64,000 nucleotides of DNA, from positions 620,001 to 684,000 of the forward strand of contig NZ_BNEO01000002.1 in NCBI RefSeq assembly GCF_014905415.1, written 5' to 3'. A model generated the notes under the pieces. The model was not told where the DNA came from and made no database searches. It saw only the letters and a list, made by a program, of their open reading frames with translations. This stretch comes from Virgibacillus salexigens (GTDB taxonomy: Bacteria; Bacillota; Bacilli; Bacillales; Amphibacillaceae). Positions 35,838-45,027 of the stretch are shown in pieces. The stretch's first letter is position 1; each line of letters opens with the position of its first letter. The position numbers and the translations under genes were made by a program.

Positions 35838-36926
35838 TTAGCTTTTATTATAACTTACCAATAGCTGTTGAAATCGCTCCATATCTTCTTTCAATCCTAA
35901 TGTTAACCGAATGGTATTAGGGATACCTAATAATTCCCCCGGTCTAACAATAAACCCATGTTGTATTAAATATTCGAACAACTCCGTTCCACTATTTGGT
36001 GTTGAAACAAGCATGAAATTAGTTTCAGAAGGATAATACCCCCAGTCAATATCATGTAAAAACTGTTGAAAAGAGAGCTTTACTTCAAGGTTTTTTGCTT
36101 TCGTATCCTGAATAAAATCATCATCCTCTAAGGCGACCAGTGCTATCTGTTGCGCGATTGAAGTTGTATTAAACGGTCCCCGTACGATGTTTAATTGTGT
36201 AACAATTGCTTCATTTGCTATACCATAACCAATTCGTAGTCCAGCAAGACCATACGCCTTGGAAAATGTACGGAGAACGATTAAGTTTTGGTAGTTATTG
36301 ATTTCATTAATTGCTTGGATATCCTTATTTGGATCAACATATTCATAATACGCTTCGTCTAATACAACTAAGACATTATCTGGACAATTATCCATAAATT
36401 GAATAAATTCCTGTTTTGCCATAGGATTACCGGTTGGGTTATTAGGAGAGCAAAGCCATACCACATTTGTCTTCTTATCAATGGCGGCCAACATTGCTGG
36501 TAAATCATGATAACCCTCTACCGTTGGAATCTCTTTAACCTCCGCTCCTTCAATAATTGCATTATGTTTATATTGCGGAAAGGTTGGTGTAGCCATGACA
36601 GTATTTACGCCCTCATATAAAAACGTACGGCAAATCATTTGAACAATTTCCTCTGAGCCGCTTCCAAAAACCAGTTCTGTCTCTTGAGCATTTAACTTTG
36701 CAGCAAGTACAGAACGTAATTCTTTCGTATAGCCATCAGGGTAAATATCAAATGATGGGATATATTCATTTAGAAATTGCTTTACTTTATCTGAATATCC
36801 ATAAGGGTTCTCATTTGAAGACAGTTTTACAATACGGTCTAAATTGTACATTTGTTTGATTTCTTGGATCTGTTTTCCTTGTTGATACGGAGCCAATTGT
36901 TTAAGTGCTGCTTTTCCTTCCATCAT
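35838..36926 (-). CDS. hisC: Histidinol-phosphate/aromatic aminotransferase
   Basis: Class I/II PLP aminotransferase. Visible are KLSSNENPYGYSDKV, GSGSEEIVQMICR, NNPTGN, the aspartate in LDEAYYEYVD, and the PLP lysine in TFSKAYGLAGLRIGYGIA. Besides histidine synthesis it can transaminate prephenate products for Tyr and Phe, which explains its place between aroH and tyrA. It overlaps aroH by ATGA (4 bases). Length 362 residues. In B. subtilis the trp genes lie between aroH and hisC; none here. Confidence 0.94.
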   Translation of the reverse strand: MMEGKAALKQLAPYQQGKQIQEIKQMYNLDRIVKLSSNENPYGYSDKVKQFLNEYIPSFDIYPDGYTKELRSVLAAKLNAQETELVFGSGSEEIVQMICRTFLYEGVNTVMATPTFPQYKHNAIIEGAEVKEIPTVEGYHDLPAMLAAIDKKTNVVWLCSPNNPTGNPMAKQEFIQFMDNCPDNVLVVLDEAYYEYVDPNKDIQAINEINNYQNLIVLRTFSKAYGLAGLRIGYGIANEAIVTQLNIVRGPFNTTSIAQQIALVALEDDDFIQDTKAKNLEVKLSFQQFLHDIDWGYYPSETNFMLVSTPNSGTELFEYLIQHGFIVRPGELLGIPNTIRLTLGLKEDMERFQQLLVSYNKS

Positions 36927-37300
36927 TGCTTCTCCACCTTTCCCGCTAAATCTGGTCGTAAATGAACCGCCTCATTATGAAAAACATGTTGAATAGCAGC
37001 TTGATCTATATCTGTATTAACAATCATCATGACCCGAATACACGATGGTAAACTATTTGGTACTTCAATCTCTGCCATACACATTACCGGTACATATGTC
37101 CAACCAGATAACTTTCTAAGCGCCTTTGCCGGAAATGCAGCATTTAGATCTTTCGTTACAGAGATAAAAACATGAGATACATCTTCTGGCTCTACATTAT
37201 TTTTTGTTACCATTTCTTCAATTAACTGCCTCGTATTCTCAATAATCATGTCAGCTTTATTTTCTGAAATTGTTGTTGCCCCTCGAATTCCTCGTGTCAC
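36923..37300 (-). CDS. aroH: Chorismate mutase, AroH type
   Basis: A 125-residue trimeric pseudo-alpha/beta-barrel mutase converting chorismate to prephenate. Active-site residues are within TRGIRGATTISENKADMI (Arg7-type), the FPAKALRKLSGW segment and CMAEIEVPNSLPSCIRVMM (Arg90-type). The start is GTG, which overlaps the aroB stop by GTGA; the end overlaps hisC by ATGA. The tight overlaps imply translational coupling in the aro operon. Confidence 0.96.
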   Translation of the reverse strand: MTRGIRGATTISENKADMIIENTRQLIEEMVTKNNVEPEDVSHVFISVTKDLNAAFPAKALRKLSGWTYVPVMCMAEIEVPNSLPSCIRVMMIVNTDIDQAAIQHVFHNEAVHLRPDLAGKVEKQ

Positions 37301-38376
37301 TTGGTCACCAGCTTTCCTATAAAAGAATTTAAATGACGTTCCATATCCTTATCCGTTACCGTACGTAAGGTTGGTTCACCAATGTCTTGCAGCAATACCA
37401 TTTGAATCATCTTACTTACATTCTTTTTGTCCTTTTTCATTTTCATCATTAGTGATTGGATATCTTCCGTTTGGATGATCAAAGGAAAATTATTTTTTTT
37501 AAACCATTCATGTAATTGATCATACGGTAAATGAGTAGAAAGTATGGATTCACTTATATGAAACGAGAATAATAAACCAATAGCTACTGCTTCTCCATGT
37601 GTTAGAGATCCATATCCTAACTCCGCTTCCAAAGCATGGCCTAATGTATGTCCCAAGTTTAAAAACTTACGAATACCTGATTCTTTTTCATCCGCTTCCA
37701 CAATACTAGCTTTTACCTTTATTCCCATACGTAGATGTTCTTGTAATTCCTCCGCCGAAAGTGATGCCAAATCTGTTTTTAACATAGCCCGAAATGTAAG
37801 TTCATCTGAGATTAATGCTTCTTTAATTAGCTCTGCATACCCAGATCGTATTTCCTGTTCGCTTAATGATTGCAATGTTTCAACATCATAAATAACTGCT
37901 TGTGGAGGATAAAAGCTGCCAATCAAATTCTTCCCTAGTTGGTGATTAATCGCTACTTTCCCACCCACACTGCTATCGTGAGCTAATATCGTCGTTGGCA
38001 CTTGGATATAGTCGATTCCCCGCATAAAAGTAGAAGCCACAAAACCTGCTAGATCTCCGATAACTCCTCCTCCTAATGCAACGATAAGTGAATTACGATC
38101 TAGACCATATTTAATTGCTTCCGTTTGTAATTGATAATAATACTCTATACACTTTGTTTTCTCTCCAGCAGGTAGTATCGAAGTATACACGTATTCATGT
38201 GTTAAACCCGATTGTATATCAGACAAATATAAATCAGCAATATGCTCATCTGTAACGATAAAGATGGAAGAGTATGCCTTTGTTACAAATGTTGAAATCT
38301 GTGATCGAATTCCATTCCCAATCATAATACGGTATGAATGCGAGCTTGAATTTACTACGATTTCATCCACCTTCAT
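37297..38376 (-). CDS. aroB: 3-dehydroquinate synthase
   Basis: Second shikimate-pathway enzyme, NAD+ and zinc dependent. Motifs are the NAD loop LPAGEKTKCIEYY, GGGVIGDLAGFVASTFMRGI, and the zinc histidines in LNLGHTLGHALE and LTHGEAVAIG. The ATG at 38376 follows AGAGG at eight bases and lies one base after the aroC stop; an earlier frame start would overlap aroC heavily. Length 359 residues. Confidence 0.95.
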   Translation of the reverse strand: MKVDEIVVNSSSHSYRIMIGNGIRSQISTFVTKAYSSIFIVTDEHIADLYLSDIQSGLTHEYVYTSILPAGEKTKCIEYYYQLQTEAIKYGLDRNSLIVALGGGVIGDLAGFVASTFMRGIDYIQVPTTILAHDSSVGGKVAINHQLGKNLIGSFYPPQAVIYDVETLQSLSEQEIRSGYAELIKEALISDELTFRAMLKTDLASLSAEELQEHLRMGIKVKASIVEADEKESGIRKFLNLGHTLGHALEAELGYGSLTHGEAVAIGLLFSFHISESILSTHLPYDQLHEWFKKNNFPLIIQTEDIQSLMMKMKKDKKNVSKMIQMVLLQDIGEPTLRTVTDKDMERHLNSFIGKLVTK

Positions 38377-38377
38377 C

Positions 38378-39547
38378 TTAAAAACCTCTGATCTCTTCAC
38401 GGTATACTTCTAACGCTTGTTGCAGCATAGGAAATTGATCACTTGAAAATTGTTCTGTAATGGCCTTTGCCAATTCAAATGCGACGACATGCTCCATAAC
38501 TACCGAAGCCGCCGGTACTGCACAGGCATCCGAACGTTCAACACTTGCTTTAAATGGTTCTTTTGTTTCAATGTCTACACTTTTAAGTGGTCGTTTCATT
38601 AGCGTAGGGATTGGTTTCATAACACCTTTAACAACAATCGGCATTCCCGTGGTCATTCCACCTTCGAAACCGCCCAGACGATTTGTTGTTCGATAATATC
38701 CTTGCTCTTCATTCCAGGCAATTTCATCATGTACTTCGCTGCCATTTCGTTTTGCAGCTTCGAATCCAATTCCAAATTCCACACCTTTAAAAGCATTGAT
38801 GCTTACAACACTACCAGCTATTCTACTATCTAATTTACGATCATAATGGACGTAGGAGCCTATCCCAGCAGGCATACCTTCGACATATACTTCTACAACA
38901 CCACCAATAGAGTCACCTTCTTGCTTTGCCTCGTCAATTGCATGCATCATTTTTTCTTCCACCGATTTATCTAATACACGGACTGGTGAATCTTCAGAAC
39001 GAGTCTGTCTATCTGCCATAGACAACTCCTCTTTATCTGCTGCTACAATTCCAGCTATTTCTTTTACATATCCTGCAACTTCAATACCAAGATGTTTTAA
39101 TAGTGTTTTTGCAACAGCACCTGCAGCCACACGTGCAGCTGTTTCACGAGCGGAAGATCGTTCAAGAATATTCCGAATGTCACGATGACCATATTTTAAA
39201 GCACCATTTAAATCTGCGTGTCCGGGTCTTGGTCTCGTAACAACCCTTCTTATCTTGGTATCGGCTTCTATTGGATCTTCTCCCATGATATCTATCCAAT
39301 GTTTAAAATCATCATTATGTATAACAAAAGATAATGGAGAACCAAGGGTATAACCATGTCTTACTCCACTAGTAATCTCAACGAGGTCTTTTTCAATCTG
39401 CATCCGTTTTCCCCGCCCATGACCCTTTTGTCTCCGAAGTAAGGAGTTATTTATATCTTCTTTTAAAAGAGGCATTCTAGCTGGTACGCCTTCTATTATT
39501 GTTGTTAATTGTTTGCCGTGTGATTCTCCTGCAGTTAAATAGCGCAC
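38378..39547 (-). CDS. aroC: Chorismate synthase
   Basis: Final common shikimate step, FMN dependent. It starts (GTG, AAAGGAG eight bases upstream) with [13 protein letters not shown] and includes the FMN signature [42 protein letters not shown] and [10 protein letters not shown]. Length 389 residues. In B. subtilis the gene is called aroF. First gene of a six-gene operon ending with aroA. Confidence 0.97.
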   Translation of the reverse strand: MRYLTAGESHGKQLTTIIEGVPARMPLLKEDINNSLLRRQKGHGRGKRMQIEKDLVEITSGVRHGYTLGSPLSFVIHNDDFKHWIDIMGEDPIEADTKIRRVVTRPRPGHADLNGALKYGHRDIRNILERSSARETAARVAAGAVAKTLLKHLGIEVAGYVKEIAGIVAADKEELSMADRQTRSEDSPVRVLDKSVEEKMMHAIDEAKQEGDSIGGVVEVYVEGMPAGIGSYVHYDRKLDSRIAGSVVSINAFKGVEFGIGFEAAKRNGSEVHDEIAWNEEQGYYRTTNRLGGFEGGMTTGMPIVVKGVMKPIPTLMKRPLKSVDIETKEPFKASVERSDACAVPAASVVMEHVVAFELAKAITEQFSSDQFPMLQQALEVYREEIRGF

Positions 39548-39579
39548 ATTACATTCTCCTTTATGAATTTTTTCTAATT

Positions 39580-39588
39580 ACTATATCA
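39580..39588 (-). promoter_or_regulatory. Candidate promoter of the aro operon
   Basis: Extended -10 TGA-TATAGT on the minus strand, about 33 bases before the GTG of aroC; TTGCCA lies 19 bases further up. Confidence 0.4.
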
Positions 39589-39676
39589 TATCTTCTCGTA
39601 TTTTTGGCAACAAAATCAGAAAAAAAATAATTTGTCATAGAATCTTGGCATTTATCGGGATAGTGTATGAGCAACG

Positions 39677-39708
39677 TAAAAAACTCCTATCGGTGAGATA
39701 AGAGTTTT
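39677..39708 (-). terminator. Terminator of cheR
   Basis: Stem AAAACTCTTATC/GATAGGAGTTTT (one G-T pair) with a 5-base loop and a T run on the minus strand. The cheR stop codon (TAG) is inside the downstream arm. Confidence 0.85.
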
Positions 39709-40481
39709 GAAAGATCCTTTTGATAGAAAAATGTTTCTTTTAATTTTAAGTTATACTTTTCCGGGTTAAATATTTGTTCTGTGCTGCCTACAAATAACAC
39801 TCCGCTTTCTGTAAGCGTGTTACTGAATTTATGATAAATGCTTTCTTTTGCTTGATCAGTAAAGTAAATTAAGACATTACGACAAATGACTAAATCTACA
39901 TTATTTGGATATTTGTCTGCAAGTAAATTATGCTTTTTGAACGACACTTTTTTCTTTATCGTTTGATCAAGGTAAAATAAATCATTTTGTTCAGTAAAAT
40001 AGTTAGACAAAAATGCCTCGGGCAGGTCTTTCAGAGCAGCTTTTTGATAGATAGCTTGCTTTGCCTTATCTAAAACTGTCTCATCAATGTCTGTAGCTAA
40101 TATTTGGTACGTTGCATTAGGATAGTGAGTCGCAAGTAACATTGCGATACTATACGGTTCTTCCCCAGTCGAGCAAGCGGCACTCCAGATAGTAAAAGAC
40201 TGCTTATTAACTAAGCTAGGTAGTATTTTTTCTTGAAGCACTTCCCAGCGTTTTGGATTTCGATAAAACTCAGAAACATTTATCGTCATACGATCAAGGA
40301 ATTGCCTCATCAAATCTTGATTTCTACACAATGCTTCATAATATTCGGCAAAAGAAGCATACCCATATTTATTTCGTAATGAAGTTAACCTTCGTTTCAT
40401 CTGGGACTCTTTATATAATTCTAAGTCAATATCTAGCTTTCTTTTTATATTTTCTTTAAAAAGATGATAATCTTTTTCCAT
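39687..40481 (-). CDS. cheR: Chemotaxis protein methyltransferase CheR
   Basis: Methylates glutamates of chemoreceptors with SAM. The N-terminal helical domain (KESQMKRRLTSLRNKYGY) is followed by the SAM-binding TIWSAACSTGEEPYSIAML, ILATDIDE and LVICRNVLIYF. The ATG at 40481 follows AGAGGCGG; a frame start at 40523 has no ribosome site. The position before aroC is conserved from B. subtilis. With motI this implies a motile cell. No own promoter fits in the 50 bases after the ndk terminator, so expression may rely on read-through. Confidence 0.93.
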   Translation of the reverse strand: MEKDYHLFKENIKRKLDIDLELYKESQMKRRLTSLRNKYGYASFAEYYEALCRNQDLMRQFLDRMTINVSEFYRNPKRWEVLQEKILPSLVNKQSFTIWSAACSTGEEPYSIAMLLATHYPNATYQILATDIDETVLDKAKQAIYQKAALKDLPEAFLSNYFTEQNDLFYLDQTIKKKVSFKKHNLLADKYPNNVDLVICRNVLIYFTDQAKESIYHKFSNTLTESGVLFVGSTEQIFNPEKYNLKLKETFFYQKDLSKLLSHR

Positions 40482-40533
40482 CCGTTCCGCCTCTTTCACA
40501 TCATCCAAATAATCTTCAAACATACATAAAATG

Positions 40534-40555
40534 AAAACCCCCGTTTAAACGGAGG
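40534..40555 (-). terminator. Terminator of ndk
   Basis: Six-bp GC-rich stem CCTCCG/CGGGGG (one T-G pair) around TTTAAA, followed by TTTT on the minus strand. Confidence 0.7.
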
Positions 40556-40567
40556 CGTTCTTTCCCA

Positions 40568-41014
40568 TTAATAGATCCATGCTGTATCTTGTTTCGTATA
40601 ACTCGACAATTCATCATTGTTAAAAAATAGTCCAAGCTCTCTGTTTGCGCTTTCAGTAGAATCAGAACCATGGATTACATTTTTACCAACAGTTATCCCG
40701 TAATCCCCGCGAATTGTTCCCGGCAAAGCCTCTGACGGATTCGTTTTCCCCATCATTTCACGAGCGATTGCAATAACATTCTCACCTTCCCATGCCATTG
40801 CAAAAACAGGACCAGATGTAATAAATTCCACTAATTCACCGAAAAAAGGCCGTTCTTTATGCTCTGCATAGTGCTGTTCTGCGAGATCTGGCGTTATTGT
40901 CATTAGTTTTGCCCCTACAAGCTGAAAACCTTTTGACTCAAAACGCTTAACTATTTCACCGATTAAATTACGTTGTACACCGTCTGGTTTTACCATTAAA
41001 AATGTTTGTTCCAT
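40568..41014 (-). CDS. ndk: Nucleoside diphosphate kinase
   Basis: Transfers phosphate between nucleoside tri- and diphosphates. The phosphohistidine is H115 in KNVIHGSDS, and the start [15 protein letters not shown] is typical. Length 148 residues. GAGGTG is nine bases before the ATG. It lies between hepT and cheR, as in Bacillus, and ends with its own terminator. Confidence 0.97.
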   Translation of the reverse strand: MEQTFLMVKPDGVQRNLIGEIVKRFESKGFQLVGAKLMTITPDLAEQHYAEHKERPFFGELVEFITSGPVFAMAWEGENVIAIAREMMGKTNPSEALPGTIRGDYGITVGKNVIHGSDSTESANRELGLFFNNDELSSYTKQDTAWIY

Positions 41015-41100
41015 GTTTCAACACACCTCATCATTATGTATTTTATCTAACCGATAAAATTCTATCAAAATTATGTAAAAATTACAACGGGGCAAGACAG

Positions 41101-42072
41101 TTATGAACGCCTTTTTCCGATATACTTACCAATTTCTAATAAGGTGTTTTTAGAACGACTATTTGGGATTTCATTTAACTTCTGCAAGGCTTTATTGAGA
41201 TAACGTTCACTTATTGCATAGGAATCCTCGATTGCACTTGTATTTTTAATATCCTGAACAATCACTTTCACTTCTGCTTCCGAGACGGTTTGATCTGTAT
41301 GAAATAAGTTCTTGATTTTGTTACGAAGTGATTCATCTTTCATTGCCATGAAAACAGGAAGTGTTAAATTACCTTGTAATAAGTCATTTCCAGCAGGTTT
41401 GCCAAGTTCTTTTTCAGAACTAGTAAAATCAAGAATATCATCGATGATTTGATAAGACATGCCAATATTATATCCGTACTGATAAAGCCGATGCGCATCC
41501 TTTTCATTTACACCAGAAGCAATTGCTCCTAATTTACAGCTGGTAGCAATTAATAGCGCCGTTTTACGCTTAATTCGCCGTAAATAAGTTCGTAAATCCT
41601 GATTCCAATCAAACTTATCCTTGATTTGCTCTATCTCACCTTTACATACTTCTACAATTGTTTTTGAGAGTAGGCGATGGATCTTAGGATCACGAAGAAG
41701 TGTAATTTCTTCAAGCGCTCGAGCTAAAATATAATCGCCGGTGTACATGGCAACCCGATTCCCATACAATTGCCTAACTGTAGGCATTCCCCGTCGGATT
41801 TCCGCATCATCAATTACATCATCATGTACCAGGGTTGCAGTATGAATCAATTCTAATGTTATTGCTACGATTTTTAACCTCTCTAGATCATACGTACCTA
41901 TCTGTCCAGATAACAAGACAAAAACCGGACGGATTCGTTTACCACCGGCTTTAAGTAGTTCAGTTGATGCTTCACGTAAGACAGGATGATCTGCCTGTAT
42001 CATTTGATTAATACTTGATTCTATTTCTTCTAAATCTTTTCTTAAATATCCATAAGCTTTAGCTAATTTCAT
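41101..42072 (-). CDS. hepT: Heptaprenyl diphosphate synthase component II
   Basis: Catalytic subunit building the C35 side chain of menaquinone-7. The two aspartate-rich motifs are HDDVIDDAE and DDILDF, with GGKRIRP for isopentenyl diphosphate and KTALLIATSCKLG between. The ATG at 42072 is six bases from AAAGGTGA; a GTG three codons earlier overlaps it. It needs the non-catalytic subunit HepS, encoded two genes upstream with menG in between. Confidence 0.95.
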   Translation of the reverse strand: MKLAKAYGYLRKDLEEIESSINQMIQADHPVLREASTELLKAGGKRIRPVFVLLSGQIGTYDLERLKIVAITLELIHTATLVHDDVIDDAEIRRGMPTVRQLYGNRVAMYTGDYILARALEEITLLRDPKIHRLLSKTIVEVCKGEIEQIKDKFDWNQDLRTYLRRIKRKTALLIATSCKLGAIASGVNEKDAHRLYQYGYNIGMSYQIIDDILDFTSSEKELGKPAGNDLLQGNLTLPVFMAMKDESLRNKIKNLFHTDQTVSEAEVKVIVQDIKNTSAIEDSYAISERYLNKALQKLNEIPNSRSKNTLLEIGKYIGKRRS

Positions 42073-42093
42073 GTATGTCACCTTTTTAACTTA

Positions 42094-42813
42094 TTAAACA
42101 TGCCTCTTACCTTTGACACCCATATGCATGGCAGCTACTCCGCCTGTATAACTTTTGACTTGGACGTTAGAAAAACCAGCTTCCAAAAACATTTGCTTCA
42201 ACCTTTTTTTATCAGGAAAATTCTTAGCTGATTCATTTAACCAGGCATACTCTTTATAGCTTTTGGCAAATAATTTTCCAATTAATGGCATAATATGCTC
42301 AAAATAAAAATAATAGAATTGCCGATATATTGGTAATGTTGGCTGCGATGTTTCGAGACAAACAACTTTACCTCCCGGTTTCAATACCCGATACATTTCC
42401 TTAATAACCGTCATATAATCTTGAACGTTACGCAAACCAAAACCGATCGTTACATAATCAAAGGTTCCTTCTTCAAAAGGAAGTTCCATTGCATTTCCTT
42501 GTATAAATCTTACTTGCTTTATACCTTCCTGTTGTCTCTTTTGCTCTGCTACCGAAAGCATATTGTTACTAAAGTCAAGCCCAATTACGTCTCCAGATTT
42601 ACCGGTTTGTTCTGCAATGGACAGAGTCCAATCACCAGTGCCGCAACATACATCCAATGCGTTTGAACCGGTTTGGACATTCATCTGTTTCATTACATCT
42701 TTTCGCCATGCTTTATGACGTTTAAAAGAGATAATAGAATTCATAGAGTCATATTTAGAATAGACTTTTTCAAACACATGATGAACACGCTCTTCTTTCG
42801 ATTGTTCTGACAT
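42094..42813 (-). CDS. menG: Demethylmenaquinone methyltransferase
   Basis: Last step of menaquinone synthesis using SAM. Class I motifs are [38 protein letters not shown] and FGLRNVQD (UbiE/MenG signature), and [14 protein letters not shown]. The ATG at 42813 follows AGAAGGG. Length 239 residues. It lies between the two halves of heptaprenyl diphosphate synthase, so side-chain and ring-finishing steps are made together, feeding the quinol for the qcr complex. Confidence 0.96.
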   Translation of the reverse strand: MSEQSKEERVHHVFEKVYSKYDSMNSIISFKRHKAWRKDVMKQMNVQTGSNALDVCCGTGDWTLSIAEQTGKSGDVIGLDFSNNMLSVAEQKRQQEGIKQVRFIQGNAMELPFEEGTFDYVTIGFGLRNVQDYMTVIKEMYRVLKPGGKVVCLETSQPTLPIYRQFYYFYFEHIMPLIGKLFAKSYKEYAWLNESAKNFPDKKRLKQMFLEAGFSNVQVKSYTGGVAAMHMGVKGKRHV

Positions 42814-42817
42814 TGTC

Positions 42818-43597
42818 TTACCCTTCTTCCACATTAGATGTATTTATTGGCAACTGATGATGAATATATTGAATAAGGCCCGTATTATCTTTGTTAACCT
42901 TGTTTAAATCTTCTTTTAAATGATTTATCGCTTTATTCAAAAGCGTATTTAACTGACTTATCTTAACCACAGTTGCTGACTCATTTCCAAATCCGTTAAT
43001 CGAAATAAGGGGATAACCTGTTTCTGACAATCGCTGCCGTTCTACGTTTAATTTTGTTACAAATAACCACTGTTCTGCAACTTTGCCAAGTATCGTAACA
43101 TGCAGGTAGGAAGCCACATGAATAATTAATAAAGCATCTATTCTCTGGAATAGTTGCAAATAATCTTCAAAAGAGGATACTTCATTATAATAAAGCTTCA
43201 TTTTCTGTTCATTGATCTCTTTTATCGCAGTTGCTAATTGGTGAATAAAATCAAAATCATCAATTTCCGATAATAAAAAATAGTAAAGACCACTATAGTA
43301 ATCACCAGCAAGGACATGAAGCTGTTTATTTAATTTTATTTCCTTATTCTCATTTTCATCTGTATTGCTAGGAACATAATCATGTGTATCTAGGGCAATC
43401 TGCACGAGCATTGTAGTTACGATATACCTTTCTTTTTTATAATCAGGTAATTTCGTATTAGTAATTATTTCTACTAATAACCGCAGTTTGTCCTCATTGA
43501 TGACGGGCTTATTGATATATCTTTCTAAAAATGAATGTTGTATTTTATCTTCTATGTGTTGTTTAAGGTATCTAATGTCCATACCTGAAGTATTCAA
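42818..43597 (-). CDS. hepS: Heptaprenyl diphosphate synthase component I
   Basis: The small regulatory subunit fixing product length. It resembles B. subtilis HepS in [11 protein letters not shown], the segment [14 protein letters not shown] and [20 protein letters not shown]. The start proposed is TTG at 43597, with AGGTGAT six bases before it. An ATG frame start at 43633 would leave only a few bases after the likely transcription start and has no ribosome site; an ATG at 43582 is also possible. Length 259 residues with TTG. Confidence 0.85.
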   Translation of the reverse strand: MNTSGMDIRYLKQHIEDKIQHSFLERYINKPVINEDKLRLLVEIITNTKLPDYKKERYIVTTMLVQIALDTHDYVPSNTDENENKEIKLNKQLHVLAGDYYSGLYYFLLSEIDDFDFIHQLATAIKEINEQKMKLYYNEVSSFEDYLQLFQRIDALLIIHVASYLHVTILGKVAEQWLFVTKLNVERQRLSETGYPLISINGFGNESATVVKISQLNTLLNKAINHLKEDLNKVNKDNTGLIQYIHHQLPINTSNVEEG

Positions 43598-43642
43598 AGA
43601 AATCACCTGAGCCCTTTCATCCAATCTAATCATGCTTTAGCT

Positions 43643-43651
43643 ATTATAGCA
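43643..43651 (-). promoter_or_regulatory. Candidate extended -10 promoter of hepS-menG-hepT
   Basis: TGC-TATAAT on the minus strand, giving a start near 43636 and a leader of about 39 bases to the TTG codon of hepS. Confidence 0.45.
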
Positions 43652-43717
43652 TAATTTATGTAGCTTCGTTAATCAAGCATTCTGGATAAAAGCAGAAATT
43701 ATAATTCCTGTTTCTAA

Positions 43718-43948
43718 CTACACTTCATCATTCTCTATTTCCCCATGACTCGTTTGGATCAACGCTTTCCCTCGAACTTTAACTGCGGAAGTGTGTTCCG
43801 TAAATTGTGCAATCATTATTTCGCCCTTATCAAGCTTTTCAGAATGATGGAATCTCGTATCATTACCTCTAGTAAGACCAATAACATTAACACCATCTTC
43901 TAATGCCTTAATAACAAAAAAGTCTGATGGAATAGTTGCTTTGTCCAT
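43718..43948 (-). CDS. mtrB: Trp RNA-binding attenuation protein (TRAP)
   Basis: An 11-mer ring that, when loaded with tryptophan, binds (G/U)AG repeats in trp leader RNAs. At 76 residues it closely matches B. subtilis Mtr[35 protein letters not shown] and [21 protein letters not shown], including the RNA-binding K-K-R set. In B. subtilis it is preceded by folE (mtrA), which is absent here, and the trp operon itself is not in the window, so its target must be elsewhere. Confidence 0.96.
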   Translation of the reverse strand: MDKATIPSDFFVIKALEDGVNVIGLTRGNDTRFHHSEKLDKGEIMIAQFTEHTSAVKVRGKALIQTSHGEIENDEV

Positions 43949-44023
43949 TTAACCCCTCCTCAATCGATATCTACATAAATAATGAATTATCTCCAAACCA
44001 ATGTCAATTTTTCGCACAAAACT

Positions 44024-44054
44024 AAAAAAGAGGATACGCTAGTTGCGTATCCTC
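44024..44054 (-). terminator. Terminator of hbs
   Basis: Perfect 10-bp stem GAGGATACGC/GCGTATCCTC with a 5-base loop and six T residues on the minus strand. Confidence 0.9.
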
Positions 44055-44074
44055 CCGGCCCTATGTAAAATATA

Positions 44075-44347
44075 TTATTTTACGCTGTCTTTTAGGGCTT
44101 TTCCTGGTTTAAATGCAGGAACTTTGCTTGCTGGAATTTCGATCTCTTCTCCTGTTTGAGGATTACGACCTTTACGAGCTGAACGCTCACGTACTTCAAA
44201 GTTACCGAATCCGATTAACTGTACTTTTTCACCTTTTTGTAGTGAATCCATGACAGAATCGAAAACTGCATCAACTGCTTTCGTTGCGTCTTTTTTTGAA
44301 AGTTCACTTTTCTCAGCTACAGCATTCACTAAATCTGTTTTGTTCAT
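44075..44347 (-). CDS. hbs: DNA-binding protein HU
   Basis: A 90-residue nucleoid protein that bends DNA non-specifically. Signature: [24 protein letters not shown] with the DNA-embracing arms, and [16 protein letters not shown] at the start. The ATG at 44347 is eight bases from GGAGGAGG, a very strong ribosome site; the GTG nine bases upstream lies within it. A long leader (over 100 bases) with a hairpin separates it from its promoter. Confidence 0.97.
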   Translation of the reverse strand: MNKTDLVNAVAEKSELSKKDATKAVDAVFDSVMDSLQKGEKVQLIGFGNFEVRERSARKGRNPQTGEEIEIPASKVPAFKPGKALKDSVK

Positions 44348-44385
44348 GACATTCACCTCCTCCCATTAATCATCAATCGACATTG

Positions 44386-44416
44386 GAACAAATAATGAAA
44401 CTATCATCATTTGTTC
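44386..44416 (-). promoter_or_regulatory. Hairpin in the hbs 5' leader
   Basis: GAACAAAT and ATTTGTTC (8 bp), one mismatch, then four more pairs around a 5-base loop, about 40 bases before the hbs start. There is no T run after it, so it is likely an mRNA stability or ribosome-access element. Confidence 0.45.
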
Positions 44417-44472
44417 ACCATTTTGCCAGTTTTTATACTTCATGTCACGTAATTCATTTAGTGACAAGGCTT

Positions 44473-44501
44473 ATATTAACCGAGTTTGCAGCAAAATTCA
44501 A
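44473..44501 (-). promoter_or_regulatory. Candidate sigma-A promoter of hbs
   Basis: TTGAAT, 17 bases, TAATAT on the minus strand, with strongly AT-rich DNA just upstream. Confidence 0.45.
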
Positions 44502-44823
44502 CAGTTAGCACCCAAATTTTACTTATTTCTTTATGAATTGCTTTGATTTTAAAGTAAAATTTACATATTTAACCAAATATTAGAGGCGCAAGCTGAAGTC
44601 AATGCCAGCAATACTTTTCGGCTTTATTAAAGATATACGACACCTTATAAAAATATCCTGCCGTTATATCAATTTTTTTTTGGGAGAATGGTATTTTCAT
44701 AACTTTTTTATTGGTAAAGAATTAAGGATCGGGGCGACCGTTACATAAACGCCGACTAAATTCGGCTTGTACTAGGATCAGCGTTACCACACAAAGCGCA
44801 ATGGCGAACTTCATTGATCATGA

Positions 44824-45003
44824 CTTCCGCGGGAGATAATAAAAGAATGTTCGGATATTCAAGATCGACTAGTCTTTCTTTATCGCACGGGAGTTAAGGA
44901 AGCCTCACTAGACGCTGATGAACTTAAACCGGAAGCAGTTAAGCTACATTGCTTGATTCGCAATCCAGCATTGATTGAAAGGTTTTATGCTTCTAGAAAA
45001 TAA
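44824..45003 (+). pseudogene. Start-less coding-like remnant between hbs and spoIVA
   Basis: An open stretch of 59 codons between TGA and TAA has a protein-like composition (RLVFLYRTGVKEASLDADEL then KPEAVKLHCLIRNPALIERF) but no ATG, GTG or TTG at a usable place and no ribosome site. I do not recognise the family. The surrounding region 44580-45000 has no intact gene on either strand; a small GCCGA/TCGGC hairpin is near 44752. Probably a decayed gene end. Confidence 0.35.
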
Positions 45004-45027
45004 AAAAGCAGCTTATAATCAGCTGCT
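45001..45027 (-). terminator. Terminator of spoIVA
   Basis: Seven-bp stem AGCAGCT/AGCTGCT with a 7-base loop and TTTTTTATTTT on the minus strand. The spoIVA stop codon overlaps the first stem bases. Confidence 0.8.
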
